DNA from: RPRI01 sp051233685
GTDB lineage: Bacteria > Desulfobacterota > Desulfobacteria > Desulfobacterales > RPRI01
NCBI RefSeq assembly: GCF_051233685.1
Contig: NZ_JBAMMY010000130.1
Coordinates: 62,001-126,000 of the forward strand
DNA length: 64,000 bases
Reading direction: 5' to 3'
Shown in pieces: positions 7,606 to 16,882 of this stretch. The first letter of the stretch is position 1. The number at the start of each line of letters is the position of its first letter. The position numbers were made by a program, and so were the translations under genes. The notes below the pieces were generated by a model. That model was not told the origin of the DNA, made no database searches, and saw only the letters and a list, made by a program, of their open reading frames with translations.

Positions 7606-7830
7606 ATGAGTATTAAAACAGCAGATATTTTTGAACTGAGCGTTGCCGAGCGGATTCAAATGGTTGAAGACATATGGGACAGCATCGCAGCCGTCCCGGA
7701 GACCGTTTTGCTCAGCGAAGATCAAAAACTGGAACTTGATCGCAGGCTGGAAGCATATCATCTAAATCCTGACGCTGGGACTCCTTGGATCGAAGTTAGA
7801 GAACGAATCCGCAACTGGTCCGGATCATGA
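7606..7830 (+). CDS. addiction-module antitoxin, RelB-like (PF09720 type)
   Basis: The 74-residue frame starts at ATG 7606, chosen because GGAGGAGG lies just before it; an earlier in-frame ATG run at 7582 reads an implausible MMMMGGGV. The sequence (ELSVAERIQMVEDIWDSIAA...LDRRLEAY...PGTPW-like end) is the short addiction-module component family that partners ParE/RelE toxins. It overlaps the toxin start by four bases. Confidence 0.85.
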   Translation: MSIKTADIFELSVAERIQMVEDIWDSIAAVPETVLLSEDQKLELDRRLEAYHLNPDAGTPWIEVRERIRNWSGS

Positions 7831-8126
7831 AAAAGCCCCTGATAGTCAGACCAGAAGCAGAAGTCGATCTGGCCGAGGCATACCAGTGGTATGAACAACA
7901 AGTTCATGGTTTGGGTGCGCAATTTCTCTTGTGTGTGGATGCTGTGATGGCGTCAATCGAAAGGAATCCTCAGCTTTTTCCGGTTGTCCACAAAGCTGTC
8001 ATTCGGCGCGCTCTGACGCGACGGTTTCCCTATGGAGTGTTTTTTGTCGAAGGGGAGCGAAGTATCTCCGTTATTAGGGTGGCCCACGCGAAGCGGAACC
8101 CGCGAGTTTGGCAAGACAGAGTTTGA
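7827..8126 (+). CDS. ParE/RelE-superfamily toxin
   Basis: This 99-residue protein has the ParE fold signature: VRPEAEVDLAEAYQWYEQ near the start, a central ERNPQLFPVV, then RRALTRRFPYGVFF and the end VIRVAHAKRNPRVW. Members either poison gyrase or cleave ribosome-bound mRNA, and the sequence alone does not decide which. It is coupled to the antitoxin by ATGA. Confidence 0.88.
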   Translation: MKKPLIVRPEAEVDLAEAYQWYEQQVHGLGAQFLLCVDAVMASIERNPQLFPVVHKAVIRRALTRRFPYGVFFVEGERSISVIRVAHAKRNPRVWQDRV

Positions 8127-8254
8127 CAGCAAGCAAACTTGGAAGTAGCTTCAGCCGATAAGGACGGCGGAACTGCGTATTATATTCCTAAAATAAAAAT
8201 CACAACAGGTTAATCAACTATGTTTAGAGCAGACCAACCAATAAATACCCATAA

Positions 8255-8542
8255 GGAAGATTTGCTCAGCCGTCATTCATTTGCGAAATCAAAGAGCTGG
8301 ACCGGCAGATTAAAGAAGTCCGTCGAGCCGCCACTGCCGCACCTACATTGGAAGAAAAGCTGGCGGGACAGAAACAGATTAAAGCACTGGAAGCGCAACG
8401 TAATCAGAAACGACGTTCTCTTTTCGATGCCCAGGATGAAGTTGATCGTCAGCGGGATGAGTTGATTGCGATGATTGAAGGGAAGTTGCAGCAGCGAACA
8501 GAAACCGTTCAGCTATTTGAGATTCGTTGGAATTTAAGGTAA
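8255..8542 (+). pseudogene. C-terminal fragment of a SNF2-family helicase
   Basis: From 8255 (just after a stop at 8252) to TAA 8540-8542 the frame gives about 95 residues. A coiled-coil (EIKELDRQIKEVRR...LEEKLAGQKQIKALEAQ) leads to DELIAMIEGKLQQRT and ends LFEIRW. This is the usual C-terminal tail of bacterial COG0553 SNF2 helicases. No start codon, helicase motifs or upstream part are present, so it is a relic. Confidence 0.65.
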
Positions 8543-8650
8543 TTTTAATGAAACGAGTAGATTTCTAACGTAAATCATGATAAAAAAAATCCGAAGCTAA
8601 TCTAAAAAGAAACCACCGTTATTGAACAGTTAACCTTCTGAGAAGTAAAA
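8543..8650 (+). repeat. 108-bp direct repeat, copy 2 (orphan hicBA leader)
   Basis: Matches 2331-2438 with one difference but is not followed by hicB. The join falls directly after the stop of the helicase fragment. It is a third piece of the hicBA module in this region. Confidence 0.9.
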
Positions 8651-8665
8651 ATGGATATTGAACAA

Positions 8666-8807
8666 GAGCCAGTTTCAAAACGCCCCATTTTGGCCAATCT
8701 CTGCGTTGGGCTCAAATTTTAATCCTCGAAATACTCAATGTATTCCTGTGGTTAAAATTTTCGCCCGCCTTGACCTTGACCAAACTGAAACGTTTTGAAA
8801 GTGGCTC
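8666..8807. repeat. 142-bp inverted-repeat element (MITE-like)
   Basis: Arms GAGCCAGTTTCAAAACG (8666-8682) and CGTTTTGAAAGTGGCTC (8791-8807) are complementary with one mismatch. A second nested palindrome around AAAATTTTAATCC...GGTTAAAATTTT lies inside. There is no coding frame. It fills the gap between the leader repeat and the HEPN-like gene. Confidence 0.7.
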
Positions 8808-8948
8808 ACAAGTTTGATAATATAATTACACCAATTATATTTGTCATTATAACTTAAATTTGGATATCGTCAGTTTTGGAATTTTTCGGTATTGAGAGGA
8901 AACTATTTAATATATTGTTATTATTAAACTAAAATTGGAATGTCATAA

Positions 8949-9653
8949 ATGTTAACATACACGTCATGGGTGGACGAGAAAATAAAAATAGCACGGGCTA
9001 TCGGCAGCGGATGTTGCGGTGGTGGCTATGATGAGGGCGCATTGATTCTATGCGCATCAATAAGCGCTATGGCTGCACTATCATGGCCAGGAGATCGTAT
9101 AGACAAGAAGCGTTTTGTCGAAATTCTTGCACAAGTTGTGGCCGGCACTGCAAATCCAAATCCTTTAAAAATCAGCACACCATTGTTATGCCAAGAAGAT
9201 CAGTATTTTAAAAGCATATTACTTCCCTCAAATATATCATTCTATCAAACGGAAGAGATTGACAAAGATTATTCAGAACTAATCGATTGCTTAAGCCTGA
9301 AAGGAATTGCAATCGATAATGCACAACAGAAAACAATAAAGAAATACTCATACGGATTTCTTTTATACAATCAAGTTAGGTGTGGATTTGCTCATGAATA
9401 CATGATTGGACAAAATGCAACCTCCTTTGATGCACTGAGGAATATAGGTAAGGTTAACGCCAATGCGGTATCATACACAAACAGCATTGACATCAATAAC
9501 TCAACGAGAAAGAGAATCCATTTTCCGATCTCTTGGATTAGTCAACTAGCAAAAAATGTTGCCCAATGGTTGGATGAGCAACGCCTGAAACAGGGCATGC
9601 AAATATTTGAAAAACTAAACATAGCTCAACCATCCAACTGGTGGATGCCGTAG
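8949..9653 (+). CDS. uncharacterised HEPN-like protein
   Basis: I do not recognise this 234-residue protein as a named family. It has an N-terminal helical region with a Cys/Gly-rich turn (GSGCCGGGYDEG, residues 20-30). A motif RCGFAH at residues 144-149 sits in a predicted helix (LLYNQVRCGFAHEY). R-x4-H is the catalytic signature of HEPN ribonucleases, so an RNase role is plausible but unproven. No signal peptide or membrane segment is seen. It is followed by an attC-like repeat and then by a DUF262 nuclease, a context suggesting defence or a cassette passenger. Confidence 0.55.
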   Translation: MLTYTSWVDEKIKIARAIGSGCCGGGYDEGALILCASISAMAALSWPGDRIDKKRFVEILAQVVAGTANPNPLKISTPLLCQEDQYFKSILLPSNISFYQTEEIDKDYSELIDCLSLKGIAIDNAQQKTIKKYSYGFLLYNQVRCGFAHEYMIGQNATSFDALRNIGKVNANAVSYTNSIDINNSTRKRIHFPISWISQLAKNVAQWLDEQRLKQGMQIFEKLNIAQPSNWWMP

Positions 9654-9746
9654 ATTGGTAGAAAATACTCTATATGTATGACCGGATTCTTGTTGGAAAT
9701 CTGGCTTATTCAAGTTAAGGCGGTTATAATATTGGTACATAAAATC

Positions 9747-9840
9747 GTTTAACAAGGCGCTCGAATGGTTATCACGGGTTACATGTGACGCTTCGCGTCC
9801 CCCGCAACCCGCGCCACCGATCAGTGCCGCTTCGTTACAA
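9747..9840 (+). other. attC-like inverted repeat after the HEPN-like gene
   Basis: GTTTAAC (9747-9753, fits RYYYAAC) and GTTACAA (9834-9840) bound about 94 bases. The arms TAACAAGGCGC and GCCGCTTCGTTA are largely complementary, with an inner CGGGTT...AACCCG and GACG...CGTC stem. The layout resembles an attC site; the right box fits only partly. Confidence 0.35.
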
Positions 9841-9886
9841 GTCGAAGAACAGCATTTCAAACAAATACTGAAAAGGGTGATTAGCG

Positions 9887-11701
9887 ATGACTGGAGATAC
9901 AAGCCAGAAGACAGAATCAATAGAACAACTTGTTGCAAGCATAGATAACGGGGATGTTGTTTTGCCGGAGTTCCAGCGGGATTTTGTCTGGGAAGAAACA
10001 AAAACTTATGATCTTTTTGATTCCATAATCAGAGACATCTTTATCGGCTCCCTTATATTCGGGATACCTTCATTCGAATTGACTGTACGTGAGTTGGATA
10101 TAAGACCTCGCAAAGGTCCCGGTAGCCGCAAAAACTTACATATAATTCCTTTTACAAAGGCAGATATTAATCAGCGTGTTAAAACTGGTCAATTCCGACT
10201 TTTACTGGATGGACAGCAACGAGCCACTTCTCTCTATCGTGCAGTTAACGGGGTTGACAATGTCTGGATAATTGTTCGAACAAATGATGATTTGCAGCCG
10301 AAAACAAGAAATAAGATACCGGCTGATCGTTCGCTAGAGGAAATTCTGTTTGAAGTTGCCGGGAAAGAATCGGCTGAGCGAATGTCCATTCGGATTAGCG
10401 ATGTTTATAAAATGTTAAAGGGCAAAATCGTTCGAGAGAAGGATAAGGCCACTCTATTTGCTGAAACCGATTACTGCAAATCCCAGGGTATTAAAGACGT
10501 ACAAGCTTGCGATTTATTTGAAGCATACCTGACATACACTACCCAGTTACAGAACTTATTTAGAGCGGAAAAACTACTCTCATATTACTTGCTGGATACA
10601 GATGAGGAAAAGTTCTCGTTATTCTTCGAACGTAGCAATAGCAAAGGCATTCAACTTAATTTCATCGATATTTTAGCGGCGAAGCTGTATTCAGGCTTTA
10701 ATCTTCGTGCCAAAGTTGATGAATTTAAGGATGAAAACTCAGGTTATAAGCTTGAACGAAATGAAATTGTTCGTGCGGTCGCATTTGTGGCAAGTGACGG
10801 CAAAGATATTAGTCGTCAGTACATACTATCGACGTTAAATCATGTTCACTTCAATGAATACTGGGATAAGCTGTGTACCCTATATCGGAAGTGCCTTGAC
10901 TATTTGTACGGCAATCACTTTCTTATATCCCAAGAGTGGCTTCCTTACAATAGTATCCTCATTCCTTTAGTCATTTTTTTGCGTGAAATTCCGCACAATG
11001 ATTTTTCGCAGATCGATCAGCTACAATCAAATTTTCTCAAATTCTGGTACTGGTCGGTTATCTTCTCTCAACGGTATTCGAGTTCTTCACAAGAAATCAT
11101 TTTGACGGATGCTAAAATACTGCGATTAGTTGCGCAAAGGGATTACGGCTTTGATCCAAAATATTTACGTTGTTTTCAGTATGCGATAACAAACTATGAG
11201 GATTTTTTCTCAGTTTCAAAGAAAAACAACGCTATCTACCGCGGTGTGCTGAATCTCATAAATTATTACGCAAAGGGAATTCGAGACTGGAAAAATAACG
11301 ATAGAGTTTCCTTCAACAGTCAGAATTTGGATGATCATCATGTATTCCCGGTTAAATTTCTGCGTACCCAATTACCGGACATAGAATATAGCCGAATCGA
11401 CTGCGTGCTCAATAGGACTCTTGTGCCAAAGATAACAAATATAAAGATTGGTGGGAGAAAACCCAGCAATTACTTGCAACAATTGTTAGGAGACAATAAG
11501 GACTTGCGAAGTGCTCTTGAGGCACACCTAATTCCTCCTGAGTTACTCGACGGCGATTACGATGACTGCTACGAAATCTTCATAGATGATCGTGGGAAAA
11601 AAGTGATGGCGATAATTAATGATGAAATTCTTTCTCTACGTTCTGAGTTAGAGCATAAGATGTTTGGCATAGAAGATCAAACAAAGCATACAGCGTCGTG
11701 A
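9887..11701 (+). CDS. DUF262 + HNH (GmrSD-like) nuclease
   Basis: This 604-residue fusion has an N-terminal ParB/Srx-like DUF262 domain: LPEFQRDFVWEE at about residues 25-36 and LLDGQQRATSLYRA at about 106-119. NSKGIQLNFIDILAAKLY follows, with a C-terminal DUF1524/HNH region holding DDHHVFPVKFL (about 485-495) and NRTLVPK. In GmrSD-type IV systems the DUF262 part hydrolyses nucleotide and the HNH part cuts modified DNA; BrxU is a related single-chain form. The start is supported by AAAGGGTG upstream. It sits immediately before a type III restriction-modification system, so a defence role is likely, but its target is unknown. Confidence 0.8.
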   Translation: MTGDTSQKTESIEQLVASIDNGDVVLPEFQRDFVWEETKTYDLFDSIIRDIFIGSLIFGIPSFELTVRELDIRPRKGPGSRKNLHIIPFTKADINQRVKTGQFRLLLDGQQRATSLYRAVNGVDNVWIIVRTNDDLQPKTRNKIPADRSLEEILFEVAGKESAERMSIRISDVYKMLKGKIVREKDKATLFAETDYCKSQGIKDVQACDLFEAYLTYTTQLQNLFRAEKLLSYYLLDTDEEKFSLFFERSNSKGIQLNFIDILAAKLYSGFNLRAKVDEFKDENSGYKLERNEIVRAVAFVASDGKDISRQYILSTLNHVHFNEYWDKLCTLYRKCLDYLYGNHFLISQEWLPYNSILIPLVIFLREIPHNDFSQIDQLQSNFLKFWYWSVIFSQRYSSSSQEIILTDAKILRLVAQRDYGFDPKYLRCFQYAITNYEDFFSVSKKNNAIYRGVLNLINYYAKGIRDWKNNDRVSFNSQNLDDHHVFPVKFLRTQLPDIEYSRIDCVLNRTLVPKITNIKIGGRKPSNYLQQLLGDNKDLRSALEAHLIPPELLDGDYDDCYEIFIDDRGKKVMAIINDEILSLRSELEHKMFGIEDQTKHTAS

Positions 11702-11808
11702 AAAGATAACTTCAAATAAAATGCGTTGAATGGACTGAACAGACATAGAACCCAACTGTTGGTTGCAGAAAATTTTCGCTGCCTCATAACTTCGCATGAG
11801 AGACTTAT

Positions 11809-13443
11809 ATGAACAAGAAACAAAAACTGGAACTCACCTGGATTGGAAAAGAGAATCGGCCTAAGCTGGAGCCGCGCATTCTGCTGGAAGACCCGGAAAA
11901 GTCCTATCATGCAAAGCACAGGGTAACAGATAAGGATATCTTCGACAACCGGCTGATATTTGGGGACAACCTGCTGGCGTTGAAGGCGCTGGAGTGGGAG
12001 TTTGCGGGGAAGGTTAAATGCGTATATATCGATCCGCCATACAACACAGGCAGTGCTTTTGAACACTACGATGACGGTATTGAACACTCCGTTTGGTTGA
12101 GCCTGATGCGCGACAGGTTAGAGATCATCCAGCGGTTGCTTTCCGATGACGGTTCCATGTGGATTACAATTGATGACAACGAAGCGCATTATTTGAAGGT
12201 TTTGTGTGATGAGGTGTTTGGACGGGGGAATTTTGTGGCAACCATGGTTTGGGAAAAGCGCACATCACGTGAAAACCGCCGCGTCTTCTCTTTCAATCAC
12301 GATTTTGTGCTGGTTTATGCCAAACAGAAACAAAAATTCGAACTAACAAGAAATCCGCTTAGCTTAAATCAAGAGATTCTTGGCCGTTATAAAAATCCTG
12401 ACAATGATCCTCGCGGGCCTTGGCAATCAGTGTCTGCCAATGCACAGGCAGGACACGCAACGCCCTCGCAGTTTTACAAACTAAGGCTTCCATCAGGGCG
12501 TGAGATAGATCCGCCGAAAGGAAGGTGTTGGCTCTACACGAAAGATCGAATAGAGCAGGAAATTGCGGCAGGTAACATTTGGTTTGGTGCTAATGGAGAC
12601 AATACACCTCGTGTAAAAAAATTCTTAAGCAACAATCAAGACAAGGGGCTCACCCCGGAAACTATTTGGCCAGCAAGTGAAGTAGGCACGAATGATGATG
12701 CGAAAAAGGGGTTGCTTCAACTACTTCCCCATGTGCAAGTATTTGATAACCCTAAGCCGGAGGGTTTTCTTGAGCGACTCATCCACATCGCAACAAACCC
12801 CGGTGACCTTGTCCTCGACTCCTTCGCCGGTTCCGGCACCACTGGCGCGGTGGCCCACAAAATGGGTCGGCGCTGGATTATGGTGGAGTTGGGTGAGCAT
12901 TGCCATACTCATATTATTCCGCGACTAAAGAAGGTTATTGATGGTGAAGATTCCGGCGGTATCACTAAGGCGGTGAACTGGAAAAGTGGTGGCGGCTTCC
13001 GCTATTATCGCCTCGCGCCGTCGTTGCTGGAAAAAGACAAGTGGGATAACTGGGTCATCAACAAAACCTATAACGCCGCCATGCTGGCTGAGGCTCTGTG
13101 TAAGTTGGAGGGGTTTACCTATGCGCCCAGCGATTCGATTTACTGGCAGCATGGCTATTCCACGGAGCAGGATTTCATCTACATGACCACGGCAAACCTG
13201 AACCACGACCAGCTCCAGCAACTCTCCGATGAGGTGGGGCCTGAACGCACCCTGCTTGTGCTCTGTACTGCTTTTCGCGCCAAAGCAGATCAATATCCAA
13301 ACCTGACTGTGAAAAAGATTCCCAAAGCTGTTCTCACCCGCTGTGAATGGGGCCATGACGACTACAGCCTAAGGGTGGAAAACCTGCCTAAAGCGCCTGC
13401 TCCCAAGGGTCAGATGGAGCTATTCGATGAGGAGGCTGACTGA
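11809..13443 (+). CDS. mod: type III restriction-modification methyltransferase (Mod)
   Basis: This 544-residue DNA N6-adenine (or N4-cytosine) methyltransferase is of the beta class. The catalytic DPPY lies in VYIDPPYNTGSAFEHYDD (about residues 74-91), and the SAM-binding LDSFAGSGTTGAVA lies later (about 336-349). That motif order is typical of type III Mod subunits. The C-terminal region would hold target-recognition and Res-contact parts. It makes a complex with the Res protein encoded at 13710-16424. Its stop overlaps the start of a RhuM fragment by one base, so the three were probably one operon. Confidence 0.88.
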   Translation: MNKKQKLELTWIGKENRPKLEPRILLEDPEKSYHAKHRVTDKDIFDNRLIFGDNLLALKALEWEFAGKVKCVYIDPPYNTGSAFEHYDDGIEHSVWLSLMRDRLEIIQRLLSDDGSMWITIDDNEAHYLKVLCDEVFGRGNFVATMVWEKRTSRENRRVFSFNHDFVLVYAKQKQKFELTRNPLSLNQEILGRYKNPDNDPRGPWQSVSANAQAGHATPSQFYKLRLPSGREIDPPKGRCWLYTKDRIEQEIAAGNIWFGANGDNTPRVKKFLSNNQDKGLTPETIWPASEVGTNDDAKKGLLQLLPHVQVFDNPKPEGFLERLIHIATNPGDLVLDSFAGSGTTGAVAHKMGRRWIMVELGEHCHTHIIPRLKKVIDGEDSGGITKAVNWKSGGGFRYYRLAPSLLEKDKWDNWVINKTYNAAMLAEALCKLEGFTYAPSDSIYWQHGYSTEQDFIYMTTANLNHDQLQQLSDEVGPERTLLVLCTAFRAKADQYPNLTVKKIPKAVLTRCEWGHDDYSLRVENLPKAPAPKGQMELFDEEAD

Positions 13444-13658
13444 TGGATGTCGTTCTTTACAAGACCGACGATGGCAAAGCGCAGCTTGAGGTAAAGCTGG
13501 ATCGCGAAACGGTCTGGCTCACCCAGAATCAGATGGCAAATCTGTTTGATAAGGACACGGATACAATCGGTCTGCATATTCGCAATATATATAAGGAAGG
13601 TGAGTTGTCCCGCAAGGGAACTACCGAGGAATCCTCGGTAGTTCAAAACCATTGTTAA
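13443..13658 (+). pseudogene. RhuM-family protein, N-terminal fragment
   Basis: These 71 residues (VLYKTDDGKAQLEVKLDRETVWLTQNQMANLF...HIRNIYKEGEL) are the N-terminal KilA-N/Fic-associated region of RhuM-like proteins, which normally run past 300 residues. The sequence ends abruptly after EESSVVQ. The rest of the family is missing before the res start at 13710. It is coupled to mod by TGATG. RhuM genes are often found as passengers in restriction operons. Confidence 0.7.
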
Positions 13659-13709
13659 AGTAATTGTGAGTCTGATCAACCGTGCCAACATATAATCCGG
13701 AGTATTTGA

Positions 13710-16424
13710 ATGAATCGACATGTTAATGCCATTTCTGGCCGTCTGAGTCTGCGCCCGCCTCAGCGTCTATCACTGGGAATTCTCGATAGAATTACTGAAA
13801 TCGCTCCGCCCGGCAAGGGAGCTGATACGGCTATGCAGCTTGCAGCGATCCAAAGCGAGTTTCCATCGGTGATTGATTTCGAGCGCGAATTTCCTTCCCT
13901 GTGCTTTGCCCTGGCCACCGGTGTGGGCAAAACGCGTCTGATGGGCGCTTTTATCAGCTACCTGTATCTTGCCCACGGCATTAGCAACTATTTTGTATTG
14001 GCGCCCAACCTGACTATTTATAACAAGTTGATAGCTGATTTTACCCCCAACACTCCCAAATATATATTCAAGGGTATTGCAGAGTTTGCCGTCCATCCTC
14101 CTACGATTATTACCGGGGATACATATGAAAGCGGTATCGGCGTGCGTGAGGCGTGGCGCACACAATATTCAATATTCCCCAAGTTAGAAGGCGTTCATAT
14201 CAATATTTTCAACATCTCAAAGATCAACTCCGAAGTGCGCGGAGGCAAATCGCCTCGCATCAAACGACTGTCCGAATACATCGGCGAGAGTTATTTCGAC
14301 TACCTTGCCGGACTGCCGGATCTTGTGCTTCTCATGGACGAATCCCACCGCTACCGGGCCAGTGCAGGAGTGAGGGCTATCAACGAACTCAAACCCATTT
14401 TAGGTCTGGAGCTTACCGCAACTCCATTTATAGAAACTAATCGCGGAGCAGTGCCGTTTAAAAATGTGATTTATGATTATCCTCTGGGAAAGGCCATGGC
14501 CGATGGTTTTGTAAAAGAGCCTGCCGTAGTGACACGTAAAAATTTCAAGCCAGCCGGTATGTCAGCCGAGGCAATTGAGCGCATGAAGCTGGAAGATGGC
14601 ATGCGCCTCCACGAAAGCGTTAAAGTGGAACTGGAGACTTACGCCAGAGAAAGCGGAAATCCTATTGTAAAGCCGTTTCTGCTTGTAATTGCCAGGGATA
14701 CCACCCATGCCGCCCGGTTATTGCAGTTGATCCAATCTGATAATTTTTTTGGAGGTTGCTACAAAGACAAGGTAATTCAGGTGGATTCCAGCCGGACCGG
14801 AAAAGATGAAGAGGAAATGATAGAACGATTGCTCAAGGTGGAACAAACTGATGAACCCACTGAAATCGTAATCCATGTCAATATGCTGAAGGAAGGCTGG
14901 GATGTTACCAACCTATACACTATCGTACCGCTGCGGGCGGCCAATGCGCGTATTCTTATAGAACAGTCCATAGGCCGCGGCCTGCGCCTTCCGTATGGCA
15001 GACGCACAGGAGTAATGGCTGTGGATCGTCTGAACATAGTGGCCCACGATAAATTCCAGGAAATTATTGATGAAGCCAACAGGCCGGATTCCACTATCCG
15101 CTTGCAGGCAGTTGTACTGGATGATGAAGATCTTAGCCAAAAGACAGCTTCCCTGGTTTCACGGCCAATACTTTTGGAAAAGTTGGGAATGAAACCGGAG
15201 AAGATGACAAGCAACACACGGTTGGCAGGACAGGATGAACCCAGGGTATTTGCCAAACCCGAAGAGCAGCAGGTGGCGCAAATAGCCTGGGAGGTTATCC
15301 GCAAACTGGAAAATCAGCCCCAAAAGCTTCCCTCTGTGACGCATTTGCAGAAACCGGAAATTCAGGCAGCTATTGTCAAGGCTGTGGAAGAGCTACAGCC
15401 GTCTGCCGAGCAGATGACGCTGGATGGTTTTACGGAAAAACCGGATGTTGCCGCTGTGGTAGCTAAAACTATTGAGATTATTACACAGCAGACTATTGAT
15501 ATCCCACGCATCCAGGTAGTACCTAAAGGGGATGTAAAAACAGGATTCAAGCCTTTTACCCTGGACTTAAAGGCTCTGAATTATCCTGCGATTTCCGACG
15601 AGCTATGGATTCAGCATTTGCGCACCAGTCAGTTAGAAGTATTAGCGTTAGGGCGAGGCGGAATTGAGGAAGCGCGGTTGGAAGATTACGTGGTCAGCGG
15701 TCTGATGGATTTTGATGATATTTCATACGACGACCATGCCGATCTGCTCTATGATCTCGCCGGTCAGACAGTACGGCATTTTAAATCTTACTTATCCGAA
15801 GAAGATATTCACAAAGTGCTGCGCTGCTACCAACGGGATATCGCCCGGTTCATCCACTCGCAGATGCAGGATCACTACTGGGAGGAGACAGTCGATTACG
15901 AGGTAATAGTCAGCAAAGGCTTCACTGAATTGAAGGAAAGCGCCTATTCTTATTTAGTAGCAGAACCTCCCTCCGATTATCGCATATCCCCTGATGACAA
16001 AAGCAATATGGCCCGATATATGTTCGGGGGATTCAAACATTGCCTTTACCCTGTACAAAAATTCGGCTCGGAAGCTGAACGTAAACTTGCCATGATACTT
16101 GAACGGGACGCGATAAAATGGTTTAAGCCCGCTAAAGATCAGTTTCAAATCTTTTACCGGCAAGGCGCTGAGTATCATGAATATCAGCCGGATTTTGTAG
16201 CTGAAACCATGGATATGATTTTCATGCTTGAGCCCAAGGCCAGCAACCAGATGGATGACCCTATTGTACTTGCCAAGAAAGAAGCTGCCGTTAAATGGTG
16301 CGCCAATGCTTCGGGTCACGCGCAAACTTACAATGGTAAGCTCTGGCGATATGTTTTAATCCCTCACAATGAAATTGCAACAAACATGACGCTGGATGCT
16401 TTGGCGGCCAGATTTGGTGAATGA
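13710..16424 (+). CDS. res: type III restriction enzyme, Res subunit
   Basis: This 904-residue helicase-nuclease has motif I ALATGVGKTRLMGA (about residues 70-83), motif II LLMDESHRYRA (about 206-216), motif III LELTATPF, and motif VI ESIGRGLRLP-like IEQSIGRGLRLPYGRR. A C-terminal PD-(D/E)xK site reads YQPDFVAE...FMLEPKAS (about 828-848). With Mod it would translocate on and cleave unmethylated DNA. The frame is complete, so the system may be functional despite the RhuM remnant between its genes. Confidence 0.88.
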   Translation: MNRHVNAISGRLSLRPPQRLSLGILDRITEIAPPGKGADTAMQLAAIQSEFPSVIDFEREFPSLCFALATGVGKTRLMGAFISYLYLAHGISNYFVLAPNLTIYNKLIADFTPNTPKYIFKGIAEFAVHPPTIITGDTYESGIGVREAWRTQYSIFPKLEGVHINIFNISKINSEVRGGKSPRIKRLSEYIGESYFDYLAGLPDLVLLMDESHRYRASAGVRAINELKPILGLELTATPFIETNRGAVPFKNVIYDYPLGKAMADGFVKEPAVVTRKNFKPAGMSAEAIERMKLEDGMRLHESVKVELETYARESGNPIVKPFLLVIARDTTHAARLLQLIQSDNFFGGCYKDKVIQVDSSRTGKDEEEMIERLLKVEQTDEPTEIVIHVNMLKEGWDVTNLYTIVPLRAANARILIEQSIGRGLRLPYGRRTGVMAVDRLNIVAHDKFQEIIDEANRPDSTIRLQAVVLDDEDLSQKTASLVSRPILLEKLGMKPEKMTSNTRLAGQDEPRVFAKPEEQQVAQIAWEVIRKLENQPQKLPSVTHLQKPEIQAAIVKAVEELQPSAEQMTLDGFTEKPDVAAVVAKTIEIITQQTIDIPRIQVVPKGDVKTGFKPFTLDLKALNYPAISDELWIQHLRTSQLEVLALGRGGIEEARLEDYVVSGLMDFDDISYDDHADLLYDLAGQTVRHFKSYLSEEDIHKVLRCYQRDIARFIHSQMQDHYWEETVDYEVIVSKGFTELKESAYSYLVAEPPSDYRISPDDKSNMARYMFGGFKHCLYPVQKFGSEAERKLAMILERDAIKWFKPAKDQFQIFYRQGAEYHEYQPDFVAETMDMIFMLEPKASNQMDDPIVLAKKEAAVKWCANASGHAQTYNGKLWRYVLIPHNEIATNMTLDALAARFGE

Positions 16425-16612
16425 AATCATAATGTACCGATTTATATACCCAGTTGAGATACTTTCTGTATATCACAACTGTACTCAAACCTTTGATAAG
16501 AAGAATGTTTTGCAGCACGGATATCATAAGTGGGTTTGTGATACCGCCTGTCCAGAATTCCGTCCGGAGCTTATCTACCTGATTTCGTAATTCACCTGTT
16601 ATCATATGTTGT
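16425..16612. other. intergenic, no gene recognised
   Basis: Spacer after res. Short overlapping frames on both strands show no family features. I see no clear terminator. Confidence 0.4.
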
Positions 16613-16744
16613 GATGGTCTCGTAAAAAGTCCGAAAACCCCCGTTTCGTCATGCCGGACACGATCAGGTATCCAACAATTTCAATAGGGTCTGGATACCG
16701 GCTTTCGCCGGAATGACGGTTTGGGGACTTTTTACGAGTCCATC
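16613..16744. repeat. 132-bp inverted-repeat element (MITE-like)
   Basis: The outer arms, read GATGG-TCTCGTAAAAAGTCC and GGACTTTTTACGAGTCCATC, are near-perfect complements. Inner arms CGTCATGCCGG and CCGGAATGACG form a second stem. There is no coding frame. It marks the boundary between the defence region and the lipid gene set. Confidence 0.75.
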
Positions 16745-16882
16745 TTCATTAAATCCGTACAAATAATCCATGCTGTATTTCAAGCTTGAAGTGACGAATG
16801 CGGATTTTGATCCAAACTATTTTATTGACGATATCTATAATAACTTATATTAAAAAAAGCTTTTATTATAATGTAAATCTGC

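Noticed and set aside
14777..15304. 175-residue minus-strand frame in res
   Set aside because: Antisense to conserved helicase motifs of Res; Ser/Arg-rich shadow.
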